Below, in pieces: positions 6,816-12,605 of a DNA stretch of 12,802 nt. Made by a program: the position numbers and the translations under genes. Within the stretch, counting starts at the first letter, position 1, and the number at the start of each line of letters is the position of its first letter. Below the pieces are notes generated by a model, which was not told the origin of the DNA, did not search any database, and saw nothing but the letters and a program-made list of their open reading frames with translations. The DNA comes from CALAMD01 sp035301025 (GTDB lineage: Bacteria; Bacillota; Bacilli; Bacillales; Amphibacillaceae). The stretch spans positions 1-12,802 of the forward strand of contig DATGUV010000198.1 in NCBI GenBank assembly GCA_035301025.1. The letters are read 5' to 3'.

Positions 6816-7721
6816 CTATGAATCATCGCGAAGTTGATTTCCGGTAAGGGAGAAGAAAACATCTTCTAGTCGTGGCTGCATGAGTTCAAGATGACTCAAA
6901 GAAATGCCTTTTTTACGACAGTTTTGGATAATATGCTCCATCGTTTCAAGTGGATTTGTCGTTATTATTTCAAAACCGTCCTTTTTCTTAGTTAATTCAC
7001 CGTAGCATTCTAGGAATGTTTCTGAAATATTGTCTCCTTGTATATAAATAGAAGGAATTGAATATGTGCGCAGTAGCGTATTTACTGTTCCAGTTTCAAT
7101 GATTTCCCCCCGGTCAATAAAAGCTATATCCTCACATAAGTATTCAACTTCTTCCATGTAATGGCTCGCATACAGACACGTATGTCCGGACTGTGTGAGT
7201 TGCTCCACCATTTGAAAAATATATTTTCTAGATTGAGGGTCAATTCCGACTGTTGGTTCATCCATAATGAGAAGTTCAGGATTATTCATAAGTGCACAAC
7301 CAATGTTCAATCGCCTTTTCATTCCTCCTGAGAATGTATGCACCCGGTCATTTCCTTTATCAGACAATCCCACATAAGAAAGGATCTTATCAACCTGTTC
7401 GTGTAGTTCTTTCCCTGTTATATTGTATAATTTCCCAAAGAACATTAAGTTTTGCCTAGCAGTAACACTTTGTTCTACACATATATCTTGAGGTACATAT
7501 CCAATTTTTCTTTTGGTATCCTTATTTAGTGGCATATCGTTATACGTAATGGTTCCTTCAAAATTTTCAATCACACGGGCAATTAATTTAATGAGTGTAG
7601 ACTTTCCTGCACCATTTGGCCCGACGAGACCGAAACAGCTTCCTCTAGGAATGGTTAAAGATACATCTTTTAATGCATATGATTTGTCGTATTGTTTAGA
7701 CACATTTTTAGCGGTAAGCAT
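6816..7721 (-). CDS. ABC transporter ATP-binding protein
   Basis: A 301-residue ATPase subunit energising the downstream ABC-2 permease. All catalytic elements are intact: Walker A GPNGAGKST (34-42), Q-loop VPQD (Q78), signature FSGGMKRR (130-137), Walker B LLIMDE (150-155) and H-loop SHYMEE (H187). The ~85-residue C-terminal extension ends in LEDVFFSLTGNQL, typical of the CcmA/drug-export (DrrA-like) ATPases. An in-frame GTG at 7730 directly abuts the SD (AAGGAAG) and is unlikely. ATG 7721 (MLTAKNVSKQYDK) sits at a good distance from AAGGAAGGTGG. First gene of the ABC-permease-LytTR-DUF3021 operon, divergent from ddh. Confidence 0.93.
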   Translation of the reverse strand: MLTAKNVSKQYDKSYALKDVSLTIPRGSCFGLVGPNGAGKSTLIKLIARVIENFEGTITYNDMPLNKDTKRKIGYVPQDICVEQSVTARQNLMFFGKLYNITGKELHEQVDKILSYVGLSDKGNDRVHTFSGGMKRRLNIGCALMNNPELLIMDEPTVGIDPQSRKYIFQMVEQLTQSGHTCLYASHYMEEVEYLCEDIAFIDRGEIIETGTVNTLLRTYSIPSIYIQGDNISETFLECYGELTKKKDGFEIITTNPLETMEHIIQNCRKKGISLSHLELMQPRLEDVFFSLTGNQLRDDS

Positions 7722-7744
7722 ATGTTCCACCTTCCTTTGTTAGT

Positions 7745-7774
7745 ATCATGCTCTTTCTATGCACAGTATGTCAG
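7745..7774 (-). promoter_or_regulatory. Candidate promoter of the ABC-LytTR-DUF3021 operon
   Basis: On the minus strand CTGACA (7774-7769), an 18-base spacer, and CATGAT (7750-7745). The leader would be very short (~17 bases) but still holds the SD. The -10 is a modest match, as expected for a gene needing an activator such as the LytTR protein of this operon; I could not recognise clear LytTR direct repeats upstream. Confidence 0.3.
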
Positions 7775-7796
7775 AAACCGTATCTGTTTTTGGAAA

Positions 7797-7831
7797 ATGT
7801 TGCGTCACATGCAAAAATGATGACATAACAT
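7797..7831. promoter_or_regulatory. Imperfect dyad in the ABC operon/ddh divergent region
   Basis: ATGTTGCGTCA (7797-7807) and TGACATAACAT (7821-7831) are inverted repeats with 9 of 11 positions pairing, separated by 13 bases. The dyad lies between the divergent candidate promoters and could be an operator for either gene. There is no T-tract, so it is not a terminator. Function is unknown and chance is possible. Confidence 0.3.
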
Positions 7832-7883
7832 GAAGAAAACTTGGAATGACGTTGCTCATTTGGATATGATGAAATGCCCTCCA

Positions 7884-7912
7884 TTGCACAAAAAAATAAA
7901 AAAGGATACTAT
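7884..7912 (+). promoter_or_regulatory. Candidate promoter of ddh
   Basis: TTGCAC (7884-7889), a 17-base A-rich spacer, and TACTAT (7907-7912), about 60 bases before the chosen start. It lies inside a longer in-frame open stretch beginning at 7874, which supports the shorter ddh start. Confidence 0.4.
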
Positions 7913-7972
7913 GAAAGAGCGATTGAAAGAATAAATGACGATGAAGGAATATACATACATGGAGGAATGGAT

Positions 7973-8959
7973 ATGCCAAACAAAATAAAAGTTGGAATTA
8001 TTGGATATGGAAATCTAGGACGCGGAGCTGAAGCTTCCATTGCCCAGCAGCCAGATATGGAACTTGTGGCTATTTTTTCTAGAAGAGGAGCGGAAGGGGT
8101 AGAGCCTCTTTTTGAACAGACAACAGTAGAACATGTTGATGAAGCAGAAAAATATGTAGACGATATTGATGTAATGATTTTATGTGGTGGATCTGCAACG
8201 GATTTACCAGAACAAACTCCGAAGTTTGCGGAAAAGTTTAATACAGTCGATAGCTTTGATACCCATGCAAACATTCCAGCTTACTTCGAGTCTGTTGATC
8301 ACGTGGCACAAAAAAGCGGAAAAACAAACATTATTTCTGTTGGTTGGGATCCAGGTTTATTTTCGGTGAACCGTGTCATGGCTGAGGCGATTTTACCAAA
8401 AGGAGAAACATATACATTTTGGGGGAAAGGACTGAGCCAAGGGCATTCCGACGCAGTACGTCGAATAGAAGGGGTAAAAGCAGGGGTACAATATACGATT
8501 CCATCTGAAGAAGCGATTGAACGCGTGCGTCAAGGAGAAAACCCCGAACTTTCCACAGCGGAAAAGCATAAGCGCGTATGCTATATCGTGCCGGAAGAAG
8601 GGGCTTCTAAAGAAAAAATTGAAGAAACGATTGTTACGATGCCAAACTATTTTGCGGATTATGATACGACAGTCCATTTTATTACAGAAGAAGATATGGA
8701 GCGAGATCATCAAAAAATGCCACACGGAGGATTTGTCATCCGGAGTGGAGAAACAGGAGATGGGAACAATCAAATTTATGAATTTAGTTTAGCTCTGGAT
8801 AGTAACCCAGCGTTTACGTCCAGTGTTCTTGTCGCATATGCACGTGCTGCTTATCGGATGAATAAAGAAGGACGAACTGGAGCGAAAACAGTGTATGATG
8901 TTGCACCAAATGATATTTCTGTTCAAGCGCCTGACATTTTAAGAAGAGACACGTTGTAA
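7973..8959 (+). CDS. ddh: meso-diaminopimelate D-dehydrogenase
   Basis: NADPH-dependent enzyme that reductively aminates tetrahydrodipicolinate to meso-diaminopimelate in one step, bypassing the acylated DapD/E/F intermediates of lysine and peptidoglycan-precursor synthesis. The 328 residues match the ~320-326 of Corynebacterium and Lysinibacillus Ddh. Features are the N-terminal dinucleotide-binding motif GYGNLGRG (11-18), AIFSRRG, GGSATDLPEQ (72-81), SVGWDPG (122-128), TFWGKGLSQGHSDAVRRI (148-165) and MPHGG (249-253), all hallmark blocks of the family. SD GGAGG (7961-7965) is 7 bases from ATG 7973 but 1 base from the in-frame ATG at 7967, so 7973 is chosen. The open frame extends to 7874, but that 33-residue extension has no homology I recognise. 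It is monocistronic with its own terminator and divergent from the ABC operon. Confidence 0.95.
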   Translation: MPNKIKVGIIGYGNLGRGAEASIAQQPDMELVAIFSRRGAEGVEPLFEQTTVEHVDEAEKYVDDIDVMILCGGSATDLPEQTPKFAEKFNTVDSFDTHANIPAYFESVDHVAQKSGKTNIISVGWDPGLFSVNRVMAEAILPKGETYTFWGKGLSQGHSDAVRRIEGVKAGVQYTIPSEEAIERVRQGENPELSTAEKHKRVCYIVPEEGASKEKIEETIVTMPNYFADYDTTVHFITEEDMERDHQKMPHGGFVIRSGETGDGNNQIYEFSLALDSNPAFTSSVLVAYARAAYRMNKEGRTGAKTVYDVAPNDISVQAPDILRRDTL

Positions 8960-8975
8960 GGATAGCGTATTACAT

Positions 8976-9013
8976 GACATTAGGTCTTTCGTGGAAGGTC
9001 TAATGTCTCTTTT
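8976..9013 (+). terminator. Rho-independent terminator of ddh
   Basis: GACATTAG (8976-8983) pairs perfectly with CTAATGTC (9000-9007), and the stem continues inward with G-U and C-G/T-A pairs to a loop of about four bases (~14 bp total). TCTTTT follows. It starts 16 bases after the ddh stop. Confidence 0.88.
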
Positions 9014-9049
9014 AACCCATTAAGTTCCATGAAAAAGTGAGGGAAAAAT

Positions 9050-9535
9050 GTGAAGGAGAAACTAGAGTCTGCTATGAAACTCAGACAAGAGGAGAAATAT
9101 GAACAATCTCACAAAATCTTAATTGATTTGGCTACAAGATTTCCAGAAGATGCAGTTATTTCCTACCAATGCGCCTGTAGTTTTGATGTGCTTGGACAAG
9201 AAAGTAAAGCAATTCCTTATTATCTAAAGGCAATCCAACGAGGATTAAACCCTAAAGATTTATTAAGTGCGTATGTCCAATTAGGTAGTACGTATAGAAC
9301 GTTAGGCCAATACAAAGAATCTAAAGAAACATTTCAAAAAGGATTAAAACTTTTTCCAGAAAACCGAGGGTTGCAAACTTTCTACGCTATGACGTTATAC
9401 AATCTAGGAGAACATCAACAGGCAATGGAAATGTTATTCGATAGCCTGATTGCTACTACGACAGATGCTGATATTCTCCGATATAAACGGGCAATCACAT
9501 ATTATAAAACACAGTTGGATAAGGTTTGGGAGTAA
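9050..9535 (+). CDS. Tetratricopeptide-repeat protein
   Basis: A 161-residue soluble protein composed almost entirely of TPR-like helix pairs. Units run approximately at 3-33 (KYEQSHKILIDLATRFPED), 36-69 (ISYQCACSFDVLGQ, then AIPYYLKAIQRG) and 71-104 (AYVQLGSTYRTLGQYKES, then TFQKGLKLFPEN). A fourth unit begins near 107 (LQTFYAMTLYNLGEHQQA). TPR units form scaffolds for protein-protein contacts; no enzymatic domain is present and the partner is unknown. The start is a GTG at 9050, 6 bases after SD GAGGG (9039-9043); the alternative Met at residue 9 would cut into the first helix. It lies 36 bases past the ddh terminator and 27 bases before the ASCH gene, with which it may be co-transcribed. 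No promoter is obvious in the short gap before it. Confidence 0.88.
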   Translation: MKEKLESAMKLRQEEKYEQSHKILIDLATRFPEDAVISYQCACSFDVLGQESKAIPYYLKAIQRGLNPKDLLSAYVQLGSTYRTLGQYKESKETFQKGLKLFPENRGLQTFYAMTLYNLGEHQQAMEMLFDSLIATTTDADILRYKRAITYYKTQLDKVWE

Positions 9536-9562
9536 TAAGGAAAATTATTAGACGAAAGAGAA

Positions 9563-9922
9563 GTGAAGGATATGGAACATAAAATGGGTTTGTATGCACA
9601 ACCAATGGCGTCTATTCAATCTGGGAGAAAAACGGTAGAAGTACGGTTAAATGATGAAAAAAGAAGAAAAATAAAAATTGGAGATACCATCCAATTTACA
9701 AAAGTTCCTGGAGAAGAGGAAACTCTAACAGTAGAAGTGATTGGATTAAGGGAATTCCCTACGTTTAAAGAGATGTATGAAACAATTCCTGCAGAAGACT
9801 TTGACGCAGTTGGTGATTCGATTGGTGAAATGGTGGATTCTACGTATGAAATATACAGTCCTGAAAGAGAAAAAGAATGGGGCACACTGGCAATTACAAT
9901 TAAATTATTAGAAGAAAAGTGA
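9563..9922 (+). CDS. ASCH-domain (PUA-like) protein
   Basis: A 119-residue single-domain protein of the ASCH superfamily, a PUA-like beta-barrel proposed to bind RNA or act on modified nucleosides. The signature is G21-R-K-T-V-E-V-R28 followed by the strand GDTIQFTKV (40-48) and the core VEVIGLREFPTFKEM. Some ASCH proteins (E. coli YqfB) hydrolyse N4-acetylcytidine using Lys and Thr in the equivalent stretch. Here the Lys is present, but by my eye alignment the second catalytic position is Glu26, so that activity cannot be assumed. The start is uncertain: GTG 9563 has a weak upstream AAAGAG, and ATG 9572 lies one base after AAGGA. I keep 9563, but the domain really begins near residue 4-8. 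It is probably co-transcribed with the TPR gene. Confidence 0.82.
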   Translation: MKDMEHKMGLYAQPMASIQSGRKTVEVRLNDEKRRKIKIGDTIQFTKVPGEEETLTVEVIGLREFPTFKEMYETIPAEDFDAVGDSIGEMVDSTYEIYSPEREKEWGTLAITIKLLEEK

Positions 9923-9971
9923 AGACAGTGTAGGTCAAAAAGGCATATCGACATTCAAGCAAAATAACCTC
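9923..9971. other. Gap between ASCH and MerR genes
   Basis: No gene and no U-tract terminator. It contains AGGTCAAAAAGG (9932-9943), a near-inverted copy of the sequence over the -35 (9968-9978), noted with the MerR promoter. Confidence 0.4.
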
Positions 9972-10002
9972 TTGACCTTCGAGTATACTCCAATGATACG
10001 TT
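9972..10002 (+). promoter_or_regulatory. MerR-type promoter and operator of the MerR-DUF4260 pair
   Basis: TTGACC (-35, 9972-9977) and a weak -10 TACGTT (9997-10002) are separated by 19 bases, the overlong spacing diagnostic of MerR-activated promoters. The spacer holds the 10-bp perfect palindrome GAGTATACTC (9981-9990) within a longer imperfect dyad (CCTTC on the left, CAATG on the right). An upstream AGGTCAAAAAGG (9932-9943) is inverted relative to CCTCTTGACCT (9968-9978). The downstream gene encodes a MerR protein, so autoregulation is likely. Confidence 0.7.
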
Positions 10003-10024
10003 TTACATAAGGGGGTATGAAAGT

Positions 10025-10453
10025 ATGCTTATTAAAGAATTTGCTACGAAATATCATGTAACGACAGATACGGTTCGTTATTATGAAAAAGAAGGTCTAC
10101 TGACACCGATTCGCCTGGAAAGTGGATATAGGTTTTACGATGAAACATGTGAGAAAGCGATCACGTTTATTATTGTTTTAAAACAGCTTGGGTTTTCATT
10201 GGCAGAAATAAGGTTGTTGTTAGACATGGAAAGTAAACCTATTTCTCCAGAATGCAATGTTGCTTCCACAACATTATTTGCACATAAAATTTCTGAGCTT
10301 GAAGCTAAAGTTTCTTTTTTCACAACAGCAATTCACTCGTTGCAAATAGTTTTGTCACTGATGGAACAAGAAAAATTTGCTGAAAACAAACCAAAAATTG
10401 AAGGTTTAATCAAAGATATGTACAAAGACATCCAAGAGAAAGGAATTGAGTAA
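10025..10453 (+). CDS. MerR-family transcriptional regulator
   Basis: A 142-residue regulator with the N-terminal MerR winged helix-turn-helix: IKEFATKYHVTTDTVRYYEK (3-22), EGLLTP (23-28) and SGYRFYDE (33-40). It continues through QLGFSLAEIRLLL (54-66), then a dimerisation helix (~80-116). Cys77 (PECN) sits at the start of the dimerisation helix, near where metal-sensing MerR proteins place a ligand Cys, but there is no C-terminal CXC or Cys cluster, so a metal ligand is not assured. Cys42 is the only other cysteine. Start ATG 10025 follows SD AAGGGGG (10009-10015). It stands behind a 19-bp-spacer promoter and directly before the DUF4260 gene (one base apart), its likely target. The signal is unknown. 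Confidence 0.92.
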   Translation: MLIKEFATKYHVTTDTVRYYEKEGLLTPIRLESGYRFYDETCEKAITFIIVLKQLGFSLAEIRLLLDMESKPISPECNVASTTLFAHKISELEAKVSFFTTAIHSLQIVLSLMEQEKFAENKPKIEGLIKDMYKDIQEKGIE

Positions 10454-10454
10454 G

Positions 10455-10808
10455 ATGTCGATTCGCAATGTGATTTCTCTAGAGAATGCCTTTGCATGTG
10501 TGATATGTTTTTTGTTTTATATGCATCTAGATTACTCAGTCATTTTATTTTTCCTTTTATTATTTGTCCCAGACATTACGATGATTGGCTATGTATTCAA
10601 TCCGAAGATTGGTGCTACACTATATAATATCGGACACAGCTTTGTTGTTCCGTACGTAGTATTAGCCGTTGCATTCTTCAATGATATTCCTTTTTTATTA
10701 ATGATTAGTCTTATCTGGCTCGCTCACATTTACCTCGATCGGAGCATTGGATTTGGTCTAAAATATAAGTACTCTTTCCATGAAACACATTTGCAAAAAA
10801 TTGTTTAA
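10455..10808 (+). CDS. DUF4260 family small membrane protein
   Basis: A 117-residue integral membrane protein of DUF4260. Hydrophobic segments lie at about 8-24, 28-40, 62-76 and 79-94. Family landmarks visible are VPDITMIGY (38-46), NPKIGATLYNIGHS (49-62), WLAHIYLDRSIGFGLKY (88-104) and SFHETHL (107-113). Conserved His, Asp and Arg residues at membrane edges suggest a binding or catalytic role, but no function is known to me. ATG 10455 is 10 bases after AAAGGA. An in-frame TTG at 10446 would be 1 base from the SD and is rejected. It starts one base after the MerR stop and is surely co-transcribed with merR. Confidence 0.85.
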   Translation: MSIRNVISLENAFACVICFLFYMHLDYSVILFFLLLFVPDITMIGYVFNPKIGATLYNIGHSFVVPYVVLAVAFFNDIPFLLMISLIWLAHIYLDRSIGFGLKYKYSFHETHLQKIV

Positions 10809-10856
10809 TTCCTAGGAAAAATGAAGGTTAGGTGTATTAGGGAAAACTTAAGTAGA

Positions 10857-10886
10857 TTTACATGTATATATGAAAGCGCCTACTTT
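10857..10886 (+). promoter_or_regulatory. Weak candidate promoter of the GNAT/TmrB-like run
   Basis: TTTACA (10857-10862), an 18-base spacer and TACTTT (10881-10886), 35 bases before the first GNAT start. No terminator is visible between DUF4260 and this point, so read-through from the MerR promoter is also possible. TTCCTAGGAA at 10809-10818 is a perfect 10-bp palindrome without a T-tract. Confidence 0.3.
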
Positions 10887-10921
10887 GGCTGGATGAAAAT
10901 AATGTTATGAGGGGGATGTTG

Positions 10922-11512
10922 ATGGAAATTAGAAAGTATCAACATACAGATGAGAAAGAATGGATTCGGTGCCGGGTTCTTTCTTTTTTAGATACTGCTT
11001 ATTATGATCATGTTCTTAATAAAAAGGAAACATATGAAAATCCCTCGATAGAATTAGTTGCGATAATCGACAATCAGGTTGTTGGTTTGTTGGATATCGA
11101 ATGTGAAGAGGAAGAAAAAGCAATTTGCACGAATGGTCAAGGACGTGGAGGAATGATTTGGCATATGGCCACACATCCTGACTTTCAAAGACGTGGAATT
11201 GCAACAAGATTACTAGAAACAGCAGAACGTATAGCTAACGAAAAAGGTCTTCATTATCTTGAAGCTTGGACGAGAGATGATGCATGGGTAAATAAATGGT
11301 ATGAAAGAAACGGTTTCGAAAAGACCTATACGTATTTACATGTGTTTTTTGAAAGTCGTAATGAGGTTGAAAAATTGGCTCATGTTGAGTCATCTGATGT
11401 TAACGTCATTCAAGCTTTTGGCCATTATACAGGAGATGATCAAGAGTACGTAAAATCAACATTTAACAGAGTGCATGAATGTAACTGTTATGTGAAAGGG
11501 TTAAGGGAATAA
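10922..11512 (+). CDS. GNAT family N-acetyltransferase (first)
   Basis: A 196-residue acetyl-CoA-dependent acetyltransferase. Acetyl-CoA-binding motif A reads MATHPDFQRRGIATRLL (82-98), with the Q-x-x-G-I-A pyrophosphate loop at 89-94. Motif B is in HYLEAWTRDDAWVNKWYERNGF (~112-133). An unusual ~60-residue C-terminal tail follows (HVFFESRNEVEK, then ECNCYVKG), longer than a minimal GNAT (~150). The substrate is not predictable from sequence. In-frame ATGs at 10907 and 10916 precede or abut SD AGGGGG (10910-10915); ATG 10922, 6 bases downstream, is the sensible start (MEIRKYQHTDEKEW). First gene of a compact run with a second GNAT 29 bases downstream. Confidence 0.9.
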   Translation: MEIRKYQHTDEKEWIRCRVLSFLDTAYYDHVLNKKETYENPSIELVAIIDNQVVGLLDIECEEEEKAICTNGQGRGGMIWHMATHPDFQRRGIATRLLETAERIANEKGLHYLEAWTRDDAWVNKWYERNGFEKTYTYLHVFFESRNEVEKLAHVESSDVNVIQAFGHYTGDDQEYVKSTFNRVHECNCYVKGLRE

Positions 11513-11541
11513 GTACTGTTTTCATGATTGGGGGTATGAAT

Positions 11542-12057
11542 ATGCGGGTTTCTTCTCACATAAATAGTTCGATAACCATTAGACCTATAACGATGCAAGA
11601 CTTTGAATCTGTCTTGAAGTGGAGTAAGGATGACATATTTTGTGCGGCGAATGATTGGGAGAAAAATAGGGGTGAACAAGAACTGTATACATGGTGGGAT
11701 TTTTGTGTGCATCATCCACACAAAGATTTCATCCGGTTAGGGATCACGCTTGAAAATGACCTCATCGGTTATGGGGACATTGTTGTACTAAAAGAAGACA
11801 AGGCAGAACTAGGTATTGCAATTGGTGAGCGTAGCAGGTGGGGACAAGGAATTGGCACACGAGCGATGATGTGTTTAATGGATGTTGCAAAATCCCATTT
11901 ACATATGACGACTTTTCAAGCCGAAACCCATGAAAGTAATCATCGAGCGCAAAAAATGTTGGAAAAAGTTGGATTTAAAGAGATTAGCAGAGTTGGAACG
12001 GAAATATATATGGGCGGAGAATGTGGGCTAGTACAATATTCTCTTTCGATAATATAA
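11542..12057 (+). CDS. GNAT family N-acetyltransferase (second, RimJ/RimL-like)
   Basis: A 171-residue acetyltransferase of the Acetyltransf_3 (RimJ/RimL-like) type. ITIRPITMQDFESVLKWS (~11-28) opens the fold, the acetyl-CoA loop is RWGQGIGTRAM (99-109), and the ETHESNHRAQKMLEKVGF helix-strand (128-145) is the usual second signature. Such enzymes acetylate protein N-termini or small amines and antibiotics; the target here is unknown. ATGs at 11524 and 11536 are upstream of or 1 base from SD GGGGG (11530-11534), so ATG 11542 (MRVSSHINSS) with 7-base spacing is chosen. It is followed by the TmrB-like gene 13 bases on, whose SD overlaps this stop codon. Confidence 0.9.
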   Translation: MRVSSHINSSITIRPITMQDFESVLKWSKDDIFCAANDWEKNRGEQELYTWWDFCVHHPHKDFIRLGITLENDLIGYGDIVVLKEDKAELGIAIGERSRWGQGIGTRAMMCLMDVAKSHLHMTTFQAETHESNHRAQKMLEKVGFKEISRVGTEIYMGGECGLVQYSLSII

Positions 12058-12070
12058 AAGGAGTCAACCA

Positions 12071-12598
12071 ATGATTATTATGATAAATGGTGCATTTGGA
12101 GTCGGAAAGACTAGTGTTGCCACCGAACTTGTAAAAGAAATTAATCATAGCATGCTTTATGATCCAGAAGAGGTAGGTTTTATGTTGAGAAATATCCTTC
12201 CTCCACCTATTCAACAAAGAGAAGCGGTAACTGGAGATTTTCAAGATTTTAAATTATGGAAAGAGCTAACGGTAAGCGTTGCTGCATCCTTAAAAGATAC
12301 ATACAATATGGACTTGGTCGTACCGATGACGATTTGTAATCCTCAGTATTTTGAGTATATAAAAAGGGGGTTTACTAAAATTGACCCACAAACGTTTCAT
12401 TTTTGTTTAACGGCAAGTAAGAAAACTATTTATGATCGATTATTAGAACGTGGAGAGGAAGAAGAAAATTGGTGTTTTCAGCAAACAGATCGGTGCTTAG
12501 AATCCTTTTCAACTCATGACTTTTCTCAATATGTTGAGACAGATGATAGAGGGATTTCGGAGGTCGTCAAGGTTATAAAAGGGAACTTGAAAAGCTAA
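12071..12598 (+). CDS. TmrB-like P-loop ATP-binding protein
   Basis: A 175-residue P-loop protein (AAA_33/kinase-like). Walker A GAFGVGKT is at 7-14 (invariant K13), followed by YDPEEVGFMLRNI (30-42), LVVPMTICNPQYF (82-94), FCLTASKKTIYDRLLERGE (111-129) and a C-terminal QQTDRCLESF (137-146). These blocks match, from memory, Bacillus subtilis TmrB, an ATP-binding protein giving tunicamycin resistance. TmrB is ~197 residues and its amphipathic C-terminal helix is reported to attach it to the membrane; this protein is ~20 residues shorter there, so membrane binding and tunicamycin resistance should not be assumed. Start ATG 12071 has SD AAAGGAG (12057-12063), which overlaps the preceding GNAT stop, implying translational coupling. 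A phosphotransferase (chloramphenicol phosphotransferase-like) role is also possible. Confidence 0.85.
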   Translation: MIIMINGAFGVGKTSVATELVKEINHSMLYDPEEVGFMLRNILPPPIQQREAVTGDFQDFKLWKELTVSVAASLKDTYNMDLVVPMTICNPQYFEYIKRGFTKIDPQTFHFCLTASKKTIYDRLLERGEEEENWCFQQTDRCLESFSTHDFSQYVETDDRGISEVVKVIKGNLKS

Positions 12599-12605
12599 AG
12601 AGGTG

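Noticed and set aside
7745..7790. LytTR-binding direct repeats upstream of the ABC operon
   Set aside because: ATAC-containing segments recur but not at the ~21-base period expected for LytTR sites.
7874..7972. N-terminal 33-residue extension of Ddh
   Set aside because: The extension has no SD at a good distance, overlaps the candidate promoter, and would make the enzyme longer than the known 320-330 residues; SD GGAGG fits ATG 7973.
8393..8773. Open frame opposite ddh (126 aa)
   Set aside because: Antisense to ddh, with Phe/Cys-rich composition typical of an antisense reading.
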